The notes: a model not told the origin generated them from the letters alone. Shown: positions 22,096 through 34,654, counted from the stretch's first letter. The stretch is 64,000 bases of DNA from Lepisosteus oculatus (GCF_040954835.1 NC_090697.1:4104501-4168500); one strand, 5' to 3'. A program made the numbers and translations.

Positions 22096-23860
22096 ATTAG
22101 TACATTCATTAGAAGAATTTACTTTGATTAAATTATAGTTCTGTGTTTACTTTTATTTTTATGTTTGCAATACTAATTCTATAGGACGTCCTGATACTTA
22201 TTTGAATTATTTCTTCTATTAATCCATTGACAGTGCAGTTTTCTGATTTGGGATTTATTCTGATTTATTAAAAGATAAATTATGGAATGTTTAAGAAAAT
22301 CAACACAGATATGTATTTGGATAATGTGTTCCAAGAGACTGGTGGGTTTGAACAAGATGCTGAATTGTGACTGAACTACATTCTCTAGAAAGAAATGAGG
22401 ATCAACCTATTGTTAAGATAGGGTGAATCATGAACTCTAGCGCGTACCAGGACATTCTGGCTGAACAAGTTATCAAAAGCATATATTAAAAACGACATAG
22501 AAATTGTTAACTAAGATATTCTCAGCTGACCCATCTTAGTCTCAAAACCTCAGAACAATCAAAGATTTATGGTTTGAACTTGGGGTGACAGCACACACAT
22601 ACAGTACAGTACCTGAGAGTCTGAGGACCTACCACATCTCTGCCTGGATGAACAGTTCATTTTTTTATACGATGGTACAGGAACTCATACCACAGTAAGG
22701 TACAGTAGTTTGTCAAAGTAATCCATTTCAGAGGACTAATTATAAAAAAAAAACTTAAGAAGAAAAGTAACACTTGAGTTTTGGGAACACTAATTATTTA
22801 TGACATACAGTATATGACTTTGTGCAGTACAATTAAGATTACACTTTTATTAATTATTTTGCACAACACTTTATCCAAGTCATAAATCTTTTTATTACAG
22901 TGCTTTGCAAAATATTCACCTCCTTCCAAGGATTGCCTATCTTGTTGAATTACAAATCATTTAAACACATTTTTTTTAAGTGACTTTTTTTCAATCAAAA
23001 CCACCATCCTGTCACTGTTGGAGCCACAGGCTTGTTGAGAGGGTCTCTATGAACTTAACACTTTTCCTGCTGAAGCTGCAAGGTTTTATAAGGTGGACAT
23101 TTAGAACTGGATTGAACTGGATTGAACTGGATTGCAAGAATGCTGGACACAAGGGCTACTATGTCATTGTTATATACTGTTATATAGGAGTGTGTGCTAT
23201 GAACTTTAACAAATAGGGAATTAGGAAGATGTGTGTGATTTTGGAACACTGCCAATATGAGTAGCAGAGGGAAGCATGATAGATAACAGAAAAATATTTA
23301 AGAACTGTTCTAGTTTAATTACTTTGAGAAAGATGCACCAAGCATCTCTGTGTGTTTCGCTCTCATGTACATGAAATAAAAACTTTTTTTAACTTCTGAC
23401 TGTCTTTTAATTGTTCCAATTGTTTAAAGAAATTCATGTTTCTTGCAATGAAATTAAGCAAAACAAAGCAATTTAAAGTAGCTTTGGGTGGCATAATGTA
23501 TGACTGCTCTCAGACCAATTGGTAAAACTGTGACCACACTGTAAAGCTTTGTATTTGCTCCTGCACATTTCATTGCAATAGCTGTGTGTTTATAGCATGC
23601 GGGAGATGTCACTCACACTTGATAAAGCTGCATCACTGGTGCTGTAAATTGAGCACTCTTAAGTTAAGATCTGTGTATTTGCATAATCTTGTGGGCATGC
23701 AGCAAGCATACCACCACTATATTTGTGTCTGAAAACATTAAACTCATTAAACTCACCCATCAATTTAAGAGGTAGAAAGAAAATATGGTGTAAGCCAGAA
23801 ATGTTTATGACAAAGAAGCAGAAGTATGAAAAGCTGTAGATGGATTTCAAGTTCTCTTAC
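22096..23860. other. Intergenic DNA with a short tandem repeat
   Basis: No gene recognised. A 10-bp unit, GGATTGAACT, is repeated about three times near 23105-23133. The remainder shows nothing I can place. Confidence 0.35.
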
Positions 23861-24830
23861 ACTTGTCCTACCCGGTTCAACAGGGCAATGCTACCTCCTC
23901 TATGCCATAGCAGGATGGGTCACAGTTGCAGTGGCTGTCAGTCAGGCCTCAATACTGTCCTGATTACCACAGAGACAGCTGATGCAGAGCACTTGGCTTA
24001 GTGGTAGCAGAAGCTCTGAAGGTATTTTAACCCTACTCAGTTTCTCCTTGGAGATCCGGCATTGACTCTCCATCATTTCACAGCGGATCCACCTTCCACA
24101 GTCCCAGTGGGCCCCTTCCTCTTCCCTGTTTCCAGTTCCCTTGGGCTCGACCTGGGAAGTTTGCTTGTGGCTGTGATGCTCAGGCCTCCACCAGAGTCCA
24201 CCAGCAGGCTGATTGTGGACAAGAGGTTGAGATCCGGCTTCAAATTTGTACCTCAGCAGACGACTTCCTTGGCCTAGTCTACGGCACATCACCTTATTCT
24301 GCCCTGACGGCGCACACCAGCCTGGTCTCCAGAGAGGACACCCGCGATGAGCACGCACCCTGTTCAGCCTGGAGACAGATACGCCTAATGGATGATTACC
24401 CAGTCTGGGAGTATCCTGCATAACTTCAGTCCCAGAACCCTTAGCTCTGGATTGAGCTTTGGAAGCGCAGCTCTGGAATTTGGAGGCTCTCCCCCATCCT
24501 GCACCAGCCTTCCCTCTACCAGCCTGCCCTACACTTCCCTTTTCTGTGTTTCCGTCCACCTGCCTGCATCCCGGGTGACCCCCGCAGGCATTTCATCATG
24601 TGGCCCTTGTGGCCCTTTCTCCAGGACCCCAGCCGCAGGAGTCCAGAATAACCCCGATGGGTCCAGCTCTTGATTTTGAACCCTAGTCGCAGACTTGAGT
24701 GGACAATATCACCTCAGCCTGGTATTGCACCAGCCTGGCTTGTGTCTGAGGTGCAGTGAGCCCTAGCTCTTGGGTCCATAATACCAAGAGCATCCAACTC
24801 CATTCCCTAGGAAGCAATGCTGGTTGTAAC
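23861..24830. other. GC-richer block of unknown origin
   Basis: Clearly higher in G+C than its surroundings, with an unbroken 205-codon minus-strand frame (24559 to 23942) and shorter plus-strand frames. The predicted peptide is rich in Gly, Arg and Ser and shows no domain I recognise. A high-GC insertion, with the open frame due to composition, is the simplest reading. Confidence 0.35.
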
Positions 24831-26255
24831 ACCATCATATCACGTGGTATGATATGCTTCCTTCAGGAATTCTCTGAGGCAATGTGAGAGTCGTACACCT
24901 CTTTGTTTCAATTGTGGGATTCCAAAACTCCTTATTGGCAAAAGTATGCATAATCTCACTGGATGGGAAGTGCTTGTAGTCCTCAATCATATTCAAGGAT
25001 GCAGACCCTTCTTTTTTTCACTGCGTAGTGTATCTTTTTTTCAAAGTTGTTACTGGCACTCTTATAGATGTTTTGATCCTGTACAGAGGACGATACACAG
25101 TGCCACCTAGTGGCACACCAGAGTTAGTCCCCCCACCCTACAGTACTGTCATATTGTCCATAAAAAAGTGAACTTTTGATTTTTTCAGACTGTTAACATC
25201 TGTGAATCCACTTTGAGTCATATTTGATTTTTTTATGTATGCTCTTACTCTTTGTCAGGTGATTTTAATAAGGGGAGTACGTTTTCATGTGGAAGGAGAT
25301 GATGTCCAGCTTTAAAACCTTATCCAACCTAGGCTATCTGGATCCATATGTTCTGTCATAATGCTTTTGTGATATTCAAACGTGTATGTGTTGCAACTTT
25401 TTTGCATTTAAAATAATTGCAAGACCAAATGCATCAGGGCCATTTGTGGGCTCTGAGAAAATCTTCTGTCTTTCCACCCTATAATATTAGAATGTGTAAC
25501 TGTTTTAAGAATACACATATATGCTCATGACACATCACTTATCAGTAGGGAGGAGAACTAATGTTCTCTAAGTCAGTTAGTTCACAGATGGGGATTGTTA
25601 TGAGTCCACGATTGGTAAAGGTCTGTGGGAATTTGTTCAGGACACCAGGGTAAGACCCCCACTCTTTATCAGAAATGCCCTGGGATTTTTAAATGACCAT
25701 GGATAATCAGGACCTTGGTTTTACATCTCATCTGAAGGATGGTACCATTTTTGCAGTATAGTGTCCCCATCATTTTTATTTCTGCACTGTGTTTTAGTGC
25801 CCATAAAGTACTCACTCAGACTGTGCATCTTACTTTTTCATATTAGAAATATTGTTTTCTTACTTTCTTAACTAGATAAACCTTCTACAGAAACTTCAAT
25901 AATGTTTGCTTCACCTCTAGTTGGGACTATTTTAGCTGAACACACCAAATCCACAATTTCCAGGTTTCTGTTATTCTCAGGAGCACTGTGTTTTTTCTAT
26001 CAAATAACTATAATATTAACTATAGTAAATATTAATCATAGTAAAGGAAAGAAAGAATAACTTGTTTTGATTAAATAAAGATAAATCTGCTCTGCATTTT
26101 TAAAGTCAATTTGTTCATAATTGCTCATTCATAAAAAAAAGCTTTTGAACAGTACAGTACTATTATCCTAATAGCATGGCTCTAGTCTAATGATTGTGTA
26201 AAAATATCTTTGGAAATCATAAGCTATCTGTAAGGAGCTTAGGTTGTCAGGGAGT
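24831..26255. other. Intergenic DNA upstream of TAAR-4
   Basis: No gene or known repeat recognised. A weak match to the promoter element of the other genes (TCATTGAGCAGCTGCTC) starts at 26260, but no A/T box is at the expected spacing. Confidence 0.35.
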
Positions 26256-26365
26256 ATTCTCATTGAGCAGCTGCTCTTTGTGTCATGGATAGATCTTCAC
26301 AGAGAGCAGATAAGTAATAGCAGCTTTCTGTAATTTAAGACTCAGACTGTTTTTTAAGATATTGG

Positions 26366-27394
26366 ATGGATTTCACATTAATGGACCTCCAGGAACATGA
26401 GACACTACAGTACTGTCTTCCTTCTGGTAATGGATCTTGTCCAAAAGAAGTACGACAAAAAACAACCTATGTAACGCTATACTTCTTGTTGGTGACTGTG
26501 GTGCTAATTACAGTTTGTGGGAACTTAGCAGTGATCATTTCCATTTCACATTTCAAGAAGCTTCACACACCAACTAACCTCCTCGTGCTTTCACTTGCTT
26601 TTACAGATCTTAGTGTTGGTGTTTTTACAATGCCTTTAACCTTAATTAAAATAATTGAATCTTGCTGGTATTTTGGGGATATCATCTGCTTTGCTTATGT
26701 ATTAGTCAGTTATTTGTTAATAACATTGTCTGTTACTCATTTAATTTTCATTGCTATTGATCGTTATTTTGCCATATGTGATCCATTACTTTATTCGGTT
26801 AAAATTACAGTTCCTGTCACATTCTTTTTCATTGTCATAGTGTGGATACTTTCAATACTGTATATTTTCATACTAGTCTCCTGCAATGGATATATCAGTG
26901 GTGTAAAAATGTCTGTATCTTGCACAGAGGACTGCAATTACACACTGGGTGTAACCTGGTGGGCTATAGATGCTGCAGTTATATTTTTCCTTCCATGTTC
27001 AGTAATGGTAGGTCTTTATGGAAAAATATTTGTAGTTGCTAGAAGACATGCACTAGTAATACGCTCAGTGATCAACACATGCACTACCGAAGAAAGCAAA
27101 AAAACCATACCTAAAAAATCTGAAAGAAAAGCTGCAAAAACGTTAGGCATTGTAATCACTTTTTTCACGCTGTGCTACTTACCAACCTATTTAAGCAGTA
27201 TACTTCAGGCAAGCAATTCTTTTTTGACACCTTCCAGTGTAATGCAGGTTATTACATGGATAACAGTTTTTAACTCTGGCATTAATCCGATTATTTATGC
27301 TCTGTTTTTCCCTTGGTTTAAAAAGTCATTAAAACTTATTATTACATTAAAGATATGTGATAGGTCATCTTCTCTGATTAACATATATTCTTAG
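26366..27394 (+). CDS. Trace amine-associated receptor TAAR-4 of this array (divergent clade III type, Ser3.32/Asp5.42, Tyr6.48)
   Basis: Intact single-exon GPCR of 342 aa, the most divergent of the eight. Landmarks: N53 (1.50), D81 (2.50, in LAFTD instead of the usual LAVAD), C108 (3.25), DRY at 132-134, ECL2 cysteines C186 and C190, P210 (5.50). Position 3.32 is Ser115 and Asp202 is at 5.42. Two family-defining residues are changed: the TM6 toggle CWxP reads CYLP (270-273), with Tyr271 for Trp6.48, and the TAAR fingerprint at 303-318 has Phe315 for the last Tyr. The frame is open and the motifs are otherwise kept, so it looks functional. It may have altered activation or be an early stage of decay. 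A second ATG at 26381 is possible. Confidence 0.9.
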   Translation: MDFTLMDLQEHETLQYCLPSGNGSCPKEVRQKTTYVTLYFLLVTVVLITVCGNLAVIISISHFKKLHTPTNLLVLSLAFTDLSVGVFTMPLTLIKIIESCWYFGDIICFAYVLVSYLLITLSVTHLIFIAIDRYFAICDPLLYSVKITVPVTFFFIVIVWILSILYIFILVSCNGYISGVKMSVSCTEDCNYTLGVTWWAIDAAVIFFLPCSVMVGLYGKIFVVARRHALVIRSVINTCTTEESKKTIPKKSERKAAKTLGIVITFFTLCYLPTYLSSILQASNSFLTPSSVMQVITWITVFNSGINPIIYALFFPWFKKSLKLIITLKICDRSSSLINIYS

Positions 27395-28242
27395 CACAAA
27401 AATATTTAAGAACAACTAATTAAGTTATATTTCTTCACTTTAACAACTTTAATATTAATGTTGTATATAAGTAAGTTTATTGTTTTATAAAGACAGCATT
27501 TCGATAGCATCTGTATCACTTCCAATATTCCTCTAAAAATAGAAACAGATGAGTAAATTATTTTAAAATGTGTTTTTACAGTATTTGTGAGGTATATTGT
27601 GCTATTCTTTGCTAGACAGGCAAAAACTCTAATGTTTAGCAAATATTATCTTATTAGATTAAATAAAACATATCGCTGATTAATGTTAAACAGCAATATT
27701 CCAAAACTTTTGAAATGTTAATTATACTGTATCTAATGTAAAAATAGTTTTAACTGGCAAAACTAATAACATGGCTAAAAAACTGTTTTAGAATGTATGA
27801 TAGAATCCTTAAAAACGAACTCTGCTTTCACCAGAATACAGATATTGTGACATTGTTTTGTAAAACTGCTCTTCTAAAAATGGGCTGAATGCTTATTCAT
27901 TTTTGCAAATAGTTTTTTTTTAATACTGTTAAGTAAATCGAGTATTTAAGTATACCTGTTTTTGCTGGTATGTTGTCTGCTTTCAGTGTTAGATAATAAA
28001 AAACCTTGGATATTTTTATGAATAAATTCACACTATGGAATATCCATCATATCACTGGAATTCATTTCTTGTATCAGAGTTTTACTTTGTATTGGAAAAA
28101 TTAGGATATTTGTCATGAACAATTCCAACAGGTAGCATCTGTGCAACTGTAAAACTGGACTTTTTGTCAACTTTTGCTCCTTGTTTGTTATTGTTATTTT
28201 GTAATGAATGAAAGGATGAAAAGGGACTGTATATTTATTAAA
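27395..28242. other. Intergenic DNA, nothing recognised
   Basis: AT-rich; no gene or known repeat recognised. Confidence 0.35.
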
Positions 28243-28890
28243 CACTTTCAAGTTCAAGTTCACATTTATTTGTCATTTCAGTCATATAGAAGTATGCAGT
28301 GAAACCAAATATCATTCCTCCTAGTCCACGGTGCAAATACAGGCAGGACAGACAGGACACTGACATAGACATTGTAGACAGGATACACATAGTGCAAAGA
28401 GCAGTTAGTGCAAATTACAAGGTAAATACATAATACAATATACACAATACACTGGGGGGATTTAAGCCCTGTTTCTGGAATTGGGGTGGGTGCAATAGAT
28501 TCCAGGGTGTTGAGGAGCCTGACAGCCTGCAGGAAGAAGCTATTACAGTGTCTGGTGGAGCTAGCCAGTACACTGCGATATCTTTTCCCAGATGGTAGGA
28601 GGGCCAAGAGTTTATGGGAGGGGTGGGAGGTGTCATCTACAATACTGGAGGCCCTGCGTATGCAGTGTTAGTGATAATGACAGAAATGGAAGGGAGGAAG
28701 GCTCCAATGATCTTTTCAGCTGTTTCCACAATTCGTTGCAGGGTCTTGCGGTCTGAAGCGTTGCAATTCCCAAACCAAACAGTGATGCAGCTGGTCAAGG
28801 TGCTCTCAATGGTGCTTCTGTAGAAAGTGGTAAGAATGGGCGGGGGAAGGTTTGCCCTCCTCAGTTACCGCAGGAAATAGAGCAATAGAG
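28243..28890 (-). mobile_element. 3' end of an L2/Rex-type LINE (minus strand)
   Basis: The minus strand carries the end of a LINE reverse transcriptase (LLPSGKRYRSVLASSTR, then FFLQAVRLLNTLES), a 3' untranslated part and a tail of repeated GAACTT. Its upstream part is homologous to 17100-17470 of the LINE at 16002, so both belong to one subfamily. The 5' portion is missing. Confidence 0.75.
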
Positions 28891-28959
28891 AAATTTTGAT
28901 ATTTATAGGGAGAAAAAATAACAATGTTCTGTAAATTTCCGCAACCGGCAATCAATTGA

Positions 28960-30385
28960 TCACCCAAGCAGTGCAAATTCTTTGCATATTTGCAAATTGT
29001 GCTCTGTCCTCCTTATCTTGTTTCTCTTCCTCTGACCCTCTAGAGGACAAAATACAGTTACTTGACAGTGCTCTTTTATCTACCCTTGACACCTTTGCTC
29101 CTTTAAAAACTTGAACCATCTCCTTCTCTCGCCCTGCCCCCTGGTACAATGACCATCTGCAATCCAAGCAGGCAGCCTCTCGCAAACTTGAGCGTAGGTG
29201 GCGTCTTTCTGGCCTAAAAGTACATTATCAGTCTTGGAGAGATTACTTATCTGAATATAAGGTTACTATAGAGTCTGCTAGATCCACCTACTTCTCTCAC
29301 ATCATTGAAAATCACCAAAACAACCCCAGACATCTTTTCTCCACCATCAACAGACTGCTCAAACTAAACTTTACCTCCACCACATTACCTGCCTCATCAC
29401 AACTTTGCAACACATTCTTAGATTTCTTTAGTTTTAAGATTGACAACATCCAGCATCACATTCTTTCCACTACACATATCCTTTCCACACCCCCTCCCTC
29501 CCTCCTATTGGCACCCCCCATCAACTTTGTAAAGCCAGTCCTGTAACCCTATCTGTAGATGGTTCTGTACTTGAGCTTCAATCAAAATTGAAAAACCTTG
29601 GGGTTATATTCGTTTCTGGCTTAACATTCGACCCCCATGTGCAGCATACTGTCAAAACATATTTTTTTCACCTTAGAAATATAGCTAGACTACACCCTAA
29701 GCTATCTTTAACTGTCATTGAAAAGCTGATCAACACATTTGGATTCTCTCAAATTGACTACTGTAATGCTCTACTCGCTGGGATATCTAAATCTACTCTG
29801 AACTAACTGCAGTATGTCCAAAATTCAGCAGCCAGACTCCTGACCAGGTCTAGTGCAAGTGATCACATCACTCCTATCCTGGAGTCCTTGCACTGGCTAT
29901 TGGTCAAATTCCATGTAGACTTTAAAATCCTCATGCTCACCTATAAGGCTCTGCATGGCTTAGCACCTCAGTACCTGTCTGAACTATTATCGGCTTACTC
30001 CCCACCTCGCAATCTTTGCTCTTCTAATTCTGCTCTCCTTACTGTACCCCAAGCCCGTCTACACTCTGTGGGTGACAGGGCCTACTCCTGTTATGCCCCC
30101 AAGCTCTGGAACTCTCTTCCCAAGGATATCAGAGAGTCAACTTCTCTAAACTCCTTCAATCCAGACTCAAAACCCTCTTCTTCAGAAAAGCCTTTACTTA
30201 ACTGGTTCCATTCTTCACCCCTCTGCTCTTCCTAGTACCACTATCCACGGTCTCCTATATATATATTAATTGTGTTTTATCTTGTGTATTCTTCTTATTT
30301 ATTGTTGTTGTCATCCTGTAGAGCGCTTTGAGAAGCCACCTTTAAAGACGCCATATAAAATAAAGTTTATTTTTATTTTAACTTT
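28960..30385 (+). mobile_element. Internally deleted L2-type LINE
   Basis: The left part (29180-29330) reads KLERRWRLSGLKVHYQSWRD and STYFSHIIENHQNNPRHLFS, the linker between endonuclease and RT in fish L2. The right part (29580-30230) contains KLKNLGVIFVSGLTFDPHV, NTFGFSQIDYCNALLAGI, LTYKALHGLAPQYLSELL and APKLWNSLPKDIRESTSLNS, the L2 C-terminal region. The catalytic RT core between them is absent, and a stop falls after GISKSTLN. The end GCGCTTTGAGAAGCCACC plus TATAAAATAAAGTTTATT is the diagnostic L2 tail. Confidence 0.85.
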
Positions 30386-30668
30386 ATAAATCTGTTGCAT
30401 TTTATATAGGCAGTAAAACTAATCAATGTCTTCCTTTGTTTTCTGTAGGAATCGTAATGAATAATTTATCCTAACCCATATATTTTGACTTCTCTGTGAC
30501 TCAGTATGATACAGTATGTGGTGTCTACATGACTCAGACTCAATGGGCATAGCACACTTCATACTGTTCATCTGAGCCCAGCATTAGTGAAAAGTTCTTT
30601 TATACACATGCATAACATGGCTTACTATTATCCTGGAAGGTTCTCTATTATAAGTGTTAACACCTTAC

Positions 30669-30998
30669 TGTCACGCCCTCTGCAGCCAGAGGGCGCTCCT
30701 TCTCTGTCCTGTCCCTAGTTTCCGGTCTGCTGTCCTTCCTGTCCCTCTCTTTCCCTTGGGCTATATATTTCCGGGTCTTGCACTCTGTCCTCGCTCAGCA
30801 TTGACGTTCAGATGTTCTGAGACCCGCCTAGCACCAGGGCGCCCCACGTCCGCTCCCTGAGGGCATAGGTTTCTATACGGCATTCCTGAACTCTTTGCAC
30901 TAATGAGCCCGGGCCTTTTTCCCGTCTCGCCGCTACGCATATGGGTCTTTTTCCGCTCTTCGGCTCCCCACGGTTAGTCCCTTTGGACGTCCGTGACA
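30669..30998. mobile_element. Solo LTR-like remnant, 330 bp
   Basis: The block begins TGTCACG and ends CGTGACA, a perfect 7-bp terminal inversion. It is flanked by the 5-bp direct repeat CTTAC (30664-30668 and 30999-31003), as expected of LTR-element integration. It contains a TATATATTT box near 30765. No internal element region is present, so it is best read as a solo LTR of a Gypsy-like or related element. The exact terminal repeats suggest moderate to young age. Confidence 0.6.
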
Positions 30999-31003
30999 CT
31001 TAC

Positions 31004-32080
31004 ACAATACAAAGGTAGGAAATGTTTTTTTTTAATTTACTCTAACATTCAGAAATTGCGACTTGAAATTGCAAGAGTACTTGACTTTTAGTAACCAATC
31101 AAACATAACTATTTACGGTCTCACACATGGATTCTAACTATACAATACACAATCTATTGATATAACCAAAAAATGCTTTAAGATCATCCGATGTTGGGTC
31201 ATTGACAATAGGTATTTTTCAGATAAATCCTTAAGATCTTCGACATTAACACCTGGGTAAGATGGCAGCTAGGGGATGTCAGGTGACCCGAGACAGGAAA
31301 TGCCCTATCCCCGATCTCCTAATAGGAAACAGGTGAATCATGTCAGAAACCAGATAAGTATTCCCAGGAAGGAGTCATCGGGGTGGAAGCCGACAAGGCG
31401 GAAGCATGGTGTATGGAAGAACAACAAGTGATGTAGAAACAAAAATTTAGAAATAAAGAATCGGATCTAGAATTAGAAAGACGGAAGATCTTATAGTCTA
31501 CGCATATGGGATACGGTTTGGTGGATTATAGATTTTGGCTGGGGAAACCGATTAATTTAACAAACATATAGGAATAACACAGAGAACTAAAAATAACACT
31601 GAAGCTTGTATACACTACAGTGAGAGAGCAAGAATGCCGGGAAACGGAACCACAGAATTAGAAAAGAGGCTTCACTGTGTGAGTATTTTTGGACACTTTT
31701 ATACTACTAGACTTTTGTGAAGCTACGATGCATAACAAATAGCAAGTATAATAGAACATACTGTACAGTATCTGTGAAATGATCTGCTGTGACACAAATG
31801 GCTTGCCCAGGGATTACAAAAATTGGAATTAATAATCTCACATTTAAAATACACTCAGACTATAATGTGTTATAATCTAGTTTGTAGATACTATCTGTCT
31901 TAATTAAATTACATTTATATTCTCAGACACAAGTAATTATAAACATTTTCTATCATAAACTAAACATCAAACATGCCATTGGAACTCTTGAGAACTATAA
32001 TGTCAGAAATAAAGTTTTATATTCGAAAGATCCGTTGGCCAAACGTCCTTGATAAGTTAAAACTTTGAGCTGTTAAGGCG
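31004..32080. other. Intergenic DNA, nothing recognised
   Basis: No gene recognised. A purine-rich, moderately GC stretch at about 31250-31560 differs from its surroundings but matches nothing I know. Confidence 0.35.
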
Positions 32081-33083
32081 GCGTCACACCCTCTACAGCT
32101 AAAGGACGCTCCTACTCTGTCCTGTCCCTAATTTCCTGTGCTTTGCTTGTCCTTCCGGTGTGTCTCTGTCTGGGGCTTTTTATTTCCAGGTCACGCTTTC
32201 CTCCTCGATCAGCATGGAGGGATCGGATGTCTTGAGACCCGCCTACAAATACCTGGCTTTCCTCAGGTTTTCACTCCTGGCATCCATGATTGAAAGTTGA
32301 GCTGGCTCTCCTATCCTCATTGCTGGATATCACTCCGGACATCCGTGCCTGTGAGCGGGCCTTGTGAGCAGATCTCCTCGGGTTGTCTACTCCGATATCA
32401 CTGATAGTTTTTTTTTAACTTGAACTTGAACTTTATTGCCATATGTAACCGGTACTGGTACAATGGAATTCTTACTTACAGAAAGTCTCTCGATTGTAAA
32501 ACAAGTGTAAAAAACAAAACAAAGTGCAAACAGTGCATCAAGACAATATACAAACAAACAGTAGACAATGTGCAAGTAAACATGTAGACAGTTTGAATGT
32601 AAACAATACAGACGTGTAAACAATGACTGGAGATGTGCAATAGATAAGAAATCATAAAGAGGTAGATGGTGATGGTGTAGGTGTGGTCCGAGGGGGATGG
32701 CTAAATGTGTTCGCCAGTCTCACTGCTTGTGGATAGAAGCTATTGAAGAATCTAGTGGTAAGTGTCCGTATGCTCTTATATCTCTTGCCTGAGGGCAGTG
32801 GGGTGAAGAGCTCATACCCGGGGTGGTGACTGTCCTCTGTGATGGCCAGAATTCTACCACGGCAGTGGTCCTCATAGAGCTGTTTAATCTCAGTGAGACC
32901 GCAGCCGATGGTCTTCTGGGCCATATTGACCATTCTCTGCAGTGCCTTTCTTTCTCGCGAAGAGGTGTTGCCATACCACACGATGATCCACACGATTGCT
33001 TGATATTACTCCTGACATCCGTGCCTGTGAGAGGGTCTAGTGCCTGGTTTTCCTTTGGTTGTCTACTCAGGTATCAGTGATAG
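32081..33083. mobile_element. Older LTR-like remnant related to 30669-30998, interrupted by a LINE
   Basis: The start (GTCACACCCTCTACAGCTAA, then TACTCTGTCCTGTCCCTA) is a diverged relative of the start of the solo LTR at 30669. The element is broken and older than that copy. It carries two 86-bp direct copies at 32322-32407 and 32998-33083, with a LINE fragment exactly between them. Its outer right edge is uncertain. Confidence 0.4.
32408..32997 (-). mobile_element. 3' end of an L2/Rex-type LINE (minus strand)
   Basis: The minus-strand frame from 32993 reads RKALQRMVNMAQKTIGCGLT, HCRGRILAITEDSHHPGYEL and PLPSGKRYKSIRTLTTRF, the LINE RT C-terminal region. A 3' untranslated part with short CAATGTGCAA-type repeats and a GAACTT tail follow. 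The 5' part is missing. It sits precisely between two 86-bp direct repeats. Confidence 0.75.
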
Positions 33084-34600
33084 AATGGTCTATGAATATT
33101 TTTCAGACTCAATGTTTCCACATTTATATCTATAGTTTATTACTTTGCTACTACTAATGTTCAGTTCATACACTGGTTGCCACATCTGCCCTGCATGACA
33201 GACAGAAGCTTACCAAGACAGAAGATACAAATCCCAGGGTAGATTGACATTTGCTTTCTACTGATTCAGAGCTGTTTATCTGTTGTGCCTTGCATCTCAA
33301 CCCAATTCACAGACATCTTGGTCCAGAAGTTTGTACTTTCGTCTATAGTTGCCGCATCTGATAATGTATTTCCTTCAGACTTTCATGCCAACATAACCAA
33401 AGCCACTGCTCCTTGTGAAATAGCAGCTAGTTGAGCCATCTTCATCCATGAATTTCTTCTTCTAGATATAAGAGCCAAAATAATGGACAAACCTAATCAT
33501 AATGGAATCTTAATTGTTTAATTAACTCAGGAACCACATCTGTATGGAAGCACCTGTTTTCGATATACTTTTTACCCATTTTTTACCCATCATTTACTTA
33601 AGTTTTTTTCCTTTATTTTAGCAGTTACCTCTAGCTACCAAATACAAAATAAGCTAGATGGGCTTAACAATCTCCTCTCATTTGTAATCTTTCTTAGATT
33701 CTTAAATCAGCAGGGCAATGCTTTGAGTGTTTGTGCAGGGCTGACTCTTAATTTACAGGTTTGAGAAAAATACCAGCTAATAGTTATAAACTTAATGTTG
33801 CCTGATCCTGCATTTATTTCAGATTTATTGAGGAGTTACAGTAATCCTACAGTCCAAACAAGTAGCTCATATTGTTACAGGTTTAAGGTGACTAAGAAGT
33901 GTCTCTTGGATTTTAGATATAGTTTATGACACTAGGCAGAGTAAACACTTCTAGCACCAAAGCAGAGAAAATATTTGCTAAGATCTGGGGGTTCCCTTCA
34001 GCAAAAAAAACAATTGTAAAGTTTACCTTAGTATACCTAGGTATGTTGTGAGTTAATGATTACCAATGAGCAGTACAGAAACAAAACACACAATATAAGA
34101 TCACATAAAGAGCACAGAGAGAGGGGGGAAGAGAGGAAGAAACAGGAAACAGGCAGCAGTAATTATACTTATGCTTGGCTATATTATAGAGAAATCACTC
34201 ACAAGTTGGGGGTTATGAAAAATTTTTTTACATATTATTTTACATATTGACTAAACCGTTCAGTCAGTTCTTTATTTTCACCATTTTTGTAACCTCCCAT
34301 TTATAACAATATGTTTAAAAATGTCTCACATATGAAGGGCTGCAATGAGATTATAAAACATTGCCAATCTTAAAAAAATCATCTACAGATATTCTTTCTT
34401 TTGAAAGGCTTTTGGGGGTATACAATTCACAAATGAACAATTCAAAATTGTTTATTGTTTTCTGAGATCATAGTTGAAAATACTTCTTTCTCTGAGTCAT
34501 TAGTTTCCCTGTTTTTGTTCACTTTTTTTTTCTATGTCGATATGGAATTTCAATATTGGAGGGTATTCCCTGGGCACTTCACACAGCCAGCAGAACAACA
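33084..34600. other. Intergenic DNA upstream of TAAR-5
   Basis: No gene or known repeat recognised. Confidence 0.35.
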
Positions 34601-34604
34601 TGAG

Positions 34605-34654
34605 TCATTATCAGCTAACAGGGAGGGACAACTAATACTTCCAGGCTTATAAAC
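34605..34654 (+). promoter_or_regulatory. Putative core promoter of TAAR-5
   Basis: TCATTATCAGCT (34605-34616) resembles the TCATCATC start of the TAAR-7 and TAAR-8 elements. It is followed by GGGAGGG and a TATA-like TTATAAAC at 34647-34654, 158 bp before the preferred ATG. TCAG-to-box spacing is 36 bp, somewhat shorter than the 42-44 bp of most others. Confidence 0.45.
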
